45,261 nt of DNA. It comes from Pseudomonadota bacterium. GTDB lineage: Bacteria > Pseudomonadota > Gammaproteobacteria > Xanthomonadales > Rhodanobacteraceae. Below the pieces are notes generated by a model. It ran no database searches and was not told the origin of the DNA. It saw only the letters and a program-made list of their open reading frames with translations. The position numbers and the translations under genes are program-made. Shown one piece after another: positions 41,820 to 45,261 of this stretch (position 1 is its first letter; each line of letters starts with the position of its first letter). The stretch covers positions 101,000-146,260 of the forward strand of contig JAFEFO010000040.1 of NCBI GenBank assembly GCA_018240565.1. The letters are read 5' to 3'.

Positions 41820-44800
41820 ATGAAAAATACTTTTGGTGTACGAATTCTGTTCTGGTTGCTGGCTTGCCTGCTGGCAACGACCAGCGCGATGGCGCAAACC
41901 ACGTCGTCCTCTATCGCAGGCCGCGTCACCGATGCGGCCGGAAACCCGGTTGCCGGTGCGACCGTGCGCGTCGTGCACGTGCCGTCCGGTACGGCGTCGT
42001 CGACGACGACCGACGCCAATGGCCGCTACATCGCGCAGGGCCTGCGCGTCGGCGGTCCCTACCACATTGCCGCAACAGGCAATGGCATCAAGGAAATCGA
42101 CCTTGACAACGTCTACGTCGAACTCGGCCAGGTTGCCACGGCCAACCTCGCTGCTGCCGCAGCGGCCGCCACCCAGCTCGAGGGCGTGTCCGTTACCGCC
42201 AATGCGCTGGATGCGACTTTCAATTCCGACAACAAGGGCCTGGGCACGACCATCAGTGGCCGCGCGCTGGAAACCGCCGTCAGCGGCAACCGCTCGCTGG
42301 ACGACATCGCTCGCCTGGATCCGCGCATCACCGTGACCGATCAGAACGACGGTTCGATCTCGCTGGCCGGCCAGAACAACCGTTACAACAACATCAGTGT
42401 CGACGGCCTGGCAGTGACCGATCCCTTCGGCTTGAACGCGAACGGCTTGGGCTTCACCGGTTCGCCGATCTCGCCCGACACCATTGCCGCCTATGAAATC
42501 AAGGCGACCGATTACGACACGGCATTCGACTCCGTCGGCGCCAACATCAACGCGGTCACCAAGTCGGGCACCAACGATTTCCATGGTTCGGTCTACGGCG
42601 CATATACCGATGGCAGCAACATGGTCGGTGAAAGCCGCAGCGGCGCCAACTACACGGGCTTCGATCAGAACAAGACCTTTGGCGCCACATTGGGTGGACC
42701 CATCATCAAGGACAAGCTGTTCTTCTTCGCCGGATACGAAGACCAGAAAGTCACCGGCATCCAGGGCGTCGGCACCAATGCGCTCAGCACGGGTGACCTG
42801 ACGCAGGCGCAGGTCGACGCGGTGGCGCAGGCATTCAAGTCCATCGGTATCAATCCGGGTACCAGTGGCGGCGGAAGCGGCCTCACCCAGGAAGACAAGC
42901 GCTCCCTGGCCAAGCTGGACTGGAATATTTCCGACAGCCAGCGCGCCAGCTTCACGTATCAGCGTACCGAAGAAACCCGGCCCACACCGTACTCGGCGTA
43001 CGTGAAGCCCACCAGCGTCATCATGTCCAGCAACTACTACACGGTCTCCAGCAAGACCAACAACTATTCATTCCAGTTGTTCAGCGACTGGACCGACACC
43101 TTCAGCACCGAGTTCAAGCTCGGTTACCAGAAGTACGACAACACCAACGGCGCGGCGCAGAAGCAGCCCGAGGTGTACGCCTGCTTTACCGCCACGGCTT
43201 CCAACTGCCCAAACTACGCTGGCAGCATTCCCAGCAGCGTCGATTGGGTCATCGCAGGCGAGGATCGCTATCGCCACGAGAACTCGATCGCCAGCAAGCG
43301 CCTCAACGGTACTCTGGCCGGCACCTGGCACTTGGGTGAACACAACGTCAAAGCCGGTTTTGACTACCTGAGCAACAAGACGGCCGACATATTTGGCTCC
43401 TTGCTGCACGGCTCCTACGGCTTCTACGACAAGAACGGCAATGGTACGCCGGCGGATGAGATCGCTGCCGGGAACTATTCCACCTACGTGGTGAATGTGC
43501 TGCCGATCGGCGTCACCCTGGCCGACAGTGCCGGTACCTGGAAATACACGCAGATCAGCCCGTTCCTGCAGGACACCTGGCAGATGACCGACCGGCTTTC
43601 GCTGGTCTATGGCCTGCGCATCGACATGCCCGATGCGGATCACGCGCCACCCGTGGCGATCGATCCGGCAACCGGCAAGAGCTATTGGCAGGAGCGCTTC
43701 GGCTACGCTCCGAACACTTCGCTGGGCAGCAAGAACACCGTCGTCGAGCCGCGCGTGGCCTTCAACTACATCTTTGACACCGACTTGCGCATGCAATTGC
43801 ACGGTGGCGCGGGCCTGTTCCAGAGCACCCCGCCCACGGTGTGGCTGTCCAACCCCTACATCAACAACGGCGTGGTCGGTTCCAAGCAGTTCACCAGCAC
43901 GAACCCGACCCAGTATCCCTTCAGTCCCGATCCATACAATCAGCCGGGTCCGGGTCCGGTCGCGCCGGGCATCTGCACCTCCAAGGCGAACTGCCAGATC
44001 GACACGCTTGATCCGAACTTCAAGCTCCCGACCTCGCTCAAGTTCAACCTGGCGTTCGATTCCGAATTGCCGTGGTGGGGCTTGGTGGGCTCGGCCGAGT
44101 ACATGATGATCAAGGCGCAGGACGCCATCGCCTACATCGCGCCGAACATCGGCGTGGCCAACGGCACCATGCCGGACGGGCGCCTGTCGTACTGGAAGAC
44201 CCCGGGCACCACCGGCAGTGGTGCCAACGGCGGTTCGTTCCCCGAGATCTACTACCGCTCGACCGAATTGACCAATACCAGCCAAGGCATGAGCAATTCG
44301 CTGACCCTGGCGCTGAGCAAGCCGTGGGACAATGGCCTGAGCGGCACGGTCAGTGCGACGTTCTCCCACGCCACCGACGTCAACGCGGGCAGCAGTTCGC
44401 AGGCGTGGTCCAATTACAACTACTACGCACGCGTCAATCCGAACGCCATCGTCGCGGCGAATTCGCGGTTCAACATCCCGCTGTCGTTCAAGGCGGCGTT
44501 GAACTGGGATCACGCCTTCTTCGGCGACAACAAGACCACGGCTTCGATCTTCTACAATGGCCATAGCGGCCTGCCCTACAGCTGGATCTTCGGCAGCGAC
44601 GTGAATGGCGACAGCCTGGCGTCAGACGACCTGGCCTACATTCCGAAAGTGAACGACCCGCTGGTGAGCTATGGCAACGCCACCCAGGCGCAGATCGATG
44701 CGTTCAATTCCTACATCGACCACAACTCCTACCTGAGCAAGCACCGCGGCCAGATCGCCGGCCGCAATGCCGCGAATTCGCCGTGGGTCAACCAGCTCGA

Positions 44801-45089
44801 CCTCGGCCTGCAGCAGGAATTGCCGGGCTTCTTCGGCAAGGACAAGTTCGTCGTGCGCATGGATATCTACAACTTCCTGAACCTGCTCAACAAGAAATGG
44901 GGCGATGTCGACAACGCCGGATTCTTCGGCACGCGTTACCTGGTGCCTTCCGCGACCGCCGCCAACGGCCAGTACGTGTACAACCTGAGCAAGCCGCCGC
45001 AGGCTTACACCCTGTACGACAGCTACCAGAATCCGGCGCGCGTGGTTTCGCGCTGGCAGTTGCTGTTGACGCTGCGCTACAAGTTCTAA
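41820..45089 (+). CDS. Oar-type TonB-dependent outer-membrane receptor
   Basis: The 1089-aa protein has a signal peptide (about 1-26, ending AMA), an N-terminal carboxypeptidase-regulatory-like domain (about 30-110; SIAGRVTDAAGNPVAGATV), a plug domain (about 120-240; NRYNNISVDGLAVTDPFG) and a long beta-barrel ending in the outer-membrane signature LLTLRYKF with terminal Phe. It fits the Oar-like receptors abundant in Xanthomonadales, which probably take up oligosaccharides or peptides, though no ligand can be inferred. The ATG at 41820 gives a good signal peptide with AAGGGG 7 nt upstream; an upstream in-frame ATG (41730) would bury it. No ExbB/ExbD/TonB or transport partner is nearby. An intrinsic terminator follows. 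Confidence 0.92.
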   Translation: MKNTFGVRILFWLLACLLATTSAMAQTTSSSIAGRVTDAAGNPVAGATVRVVHVPSGTASSTTTDANGRYIAQGLRVGGPYHIAATGNGIKEIDLDNVYVELGQVATANLAAAAAAATQLEGVSVTANALDATFNSDNKGLGTTISGRALETAVSGNRSLDDIARLDPRITVTDQNDGSISLAGQNNRYNNISVDGLAVTDPFGLNANGLGFTGSPISPDTIAAYEIKATDYDTAFDSVGANINAVTKSGTNDFHGSVYGAYTDGSNMVGESRSGANYTGFDQNKTFGATLGGPIIKDKLFFFAGYEDQKVTGIQGVGTNALSTGDLTQAQVDAVAQAFKSIGINPGTSGGGSGLTQEDKRSLAKLDWNISDSQRASFTYQRTEETRPTPYSAYVKPTSVIMSSNYYTVSSKTNNYSFQLFSDWTDTFSTEFKLGYQKYDNTNGAAQKQPEVYACFTATASNCPNYAGSIPSSVDWVIAGEDRYRHENSIASKRLNGTLAGTWHLGEHNVKAGFDYLSNKTADIFGSLLHGSYGFYDKNGNGTPADEIAAGNYSTYVVNVLPIGVTLADSAGTWKYTQISPFLQDTWQMTDRLSLVYGLRIDMPDADHAPPVAIDPATGKSYWQERFGYAPNTSLGSKNTVVEPRVAFNYIFDTDLRMQLHGGAGLFQSTPPTVWLSNPYINNGVVGSKQFTSTNPTQYPFSPDPYNQPGPGPVAPGICTSKANCQIDTLDPNFKLPTSLKFNLAFDSELPWWGLVGSAEYMMIKAQDAIAYIAPNIGVANGTMPDGRLSYWKTPGTTGSGANGGSFPEIYYRSTELTNTSQGMSNSLTLALSKPWDNGLSGTVSATFSHATDVNAGSSSQAWSNYNYYARVNPNAIVAANSRFNIPLSFKAALNWDHAFFGDNKTTASIFYNGHSGLPYSWIFGSDVNGDSLASDDLAYIPKVNDPLVSYGNATQAQIDAFNSYIDHNSYLSKHRGQIAGRNAANSPWVNQLDLGLQQELPGFFGKDKFVVRMDIYNFLNLLNKKWGDVDNAGFFGTRYLVPSATAANGQYVYNLSKPPQAYTLYDSYQNPARVVSRWQLLLTLRYKF

Positions 45090-45113
45090 GATCGCATTTC
45101 CTGCAAGTCCCGG

Positions 45114-45144
45114 ACCGGCGCCTGCAAGGGCGCCGGTTTTTTTT
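45114..45144 (+). terminator. Intrinsic terminator of the TonB-dependent receptor gene
   Basis: ACCGGCGCC (45114-45122) pairs perfectly over 9 bp with GGCGCCGGT (45129-45137), loop TGCAAG, followed by an uninterrupted run of eight T (45137-45144). It starts 24 bp after the stop codon. Confidence 0.93.
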
Positions 45145-45261
45145 GGTTCTTCACGGCTTTCCGGGAAACGCAGCGCGAATCTTGAGGAAGAAGTAGGCAT
45201 CGTCGCGGAAGCCATAGGCCATGCGTTTGATGACTTTGATCTTGTTGTTGATGCCTTCAAT
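45145..45261. mobile_element. Right end of an ISL3-family insertion sequence (partial)
   Basis: The segment begins GGTTCTTCACGGCTTTCC at 45145, which looks like an ISL3-type terminal inverted repeat, and holds the 3' end of a transposase gene. In ISL3 elements the transposase stop commonly lies within or beside the right terminal repeat, as here. The other end is beyond the window. The element abuts the eight T of the receptor terminator, which may be the 8-bp target duplication typical of this family. Confidence 0.6.
45151..45261 (-). CDS. ISL3-family transposase, C-terminal 36 residues
   Basis: On the minus strand the frame is open from the window edge to a TGA at 45153-45151. The translated end contains EGINNKIKVIKRMAYGF followed by R-D-x-x-Y-F-x-x-K-I-R, the highly conserved C-terminal block of ISL3 (IS204/IS1001/IS1165-type) DDE transposases, including the catalytic-region Glu. 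Only 36 residues are visible, so intactness cannot be judged. It converges with the receptor gene. Confidence 0.85.
   Translation of the reverse strand: MEGINNKIKVIKRMAYGFRDDAYFFLKIRAAFPGKP

Overview
The window is high-GC, densely packed chromosomal DNA from a gammaproteobacterium, most likely of the order Xanthomonadales (Rhodanobacteraceae or Xanthomonadaceae type). The grounds are family knowledge applied to gene content: a large Oar-type TonB-dependent receptor, a long DUF1631 protein, a DUF3301 protein, a propeller-GGDEF protein, the block degS-like / petABC / sspAB, and the order lgt-thyA-folA. No database search was possible, so the placement is inference. About 40 genes are supported. 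There is no tRNA, rRNA or CRISPR array, and no gene-free stretch exceeds 300 bases; the longest are about 190 to 215 bases, at 18403-18592 and 41604-41819.

Layout. 1-90: C-terminal end of an unidentified + strand gene. 101-8350: peptide transporter, PAP2 phosphatase, dgkA, TerC-type membrane protein, a lemA / TPM / TPM envelope operon, an NnrU-like membrane protein and a DUF255 thioredoxin-like protein. 8446-10715: lgt-thyA-folA, with a dispersed inverted-repeat element lodged between lgt and thyA. 10688-13376 (minus strand): corA, a DUF3311 protein and an MctP-type symporter, joined by two ATGA overlaps. 13474-17198: a propeller-Y_Y_Y-GGEEF diguanylate cyclase and a VapBC-like AbrB/PIN toxin-antitoxin pair. 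17149-23813 (mostly minus): the conserved RNA-maturation group miaB, phoH (ybeZ), ybeY, corC (ybeX), interrupted by a HigBA toxin-antitoxin pair and by an opposing META/DUF4377 lipoprotein gene, and followed by a second repeat cluster and a DUF4105 gene. 23945-30506: lytic transglycosylase, DegS-like protease, cytochrome bc1 operon petABC, sspAB and DUF3301. 30603-33806: a Hanks-type kinase with a C-terminal formylglycine-generating-enzyme-like domain, then a membrane-anchored FHA protein. 33803-41603: purEK, a Trm112-like protein, DUF1631, nadC, sodB, monothiol glutaredoxin, an SDR enzyme and a MarC-type protein. 41820-45089: the TonB-dependent receptor, closed by a strong intrinsic terminator. 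45145-45261: right end of an ISL3-family insertion sequence entering from beyond the window.

How the genes work together. Most are core physiology: envelope building (lgt, dgkA, PAP2, lytic transglycosylase), respiration (petABC), folate and thymidylate (thyA, folA), purines (purEK), NAD (nadC), stress defence (sodB, grxD, sspAB, DegS-like) and rRNA/tRNA maturation (ybeY, phoH, miaB). Accessory or mobile signals sit between them: two toxin-antitoxin pairs within 4 kb, two intergenic repeat clusters and one IS end. The least conventional parts are the kinase-FGE plus FHA pair, whose kinase has HRDVAPGN where HRDxKPxN is expected, and the HigBA pair inside the ybeZ-ybeY operon.
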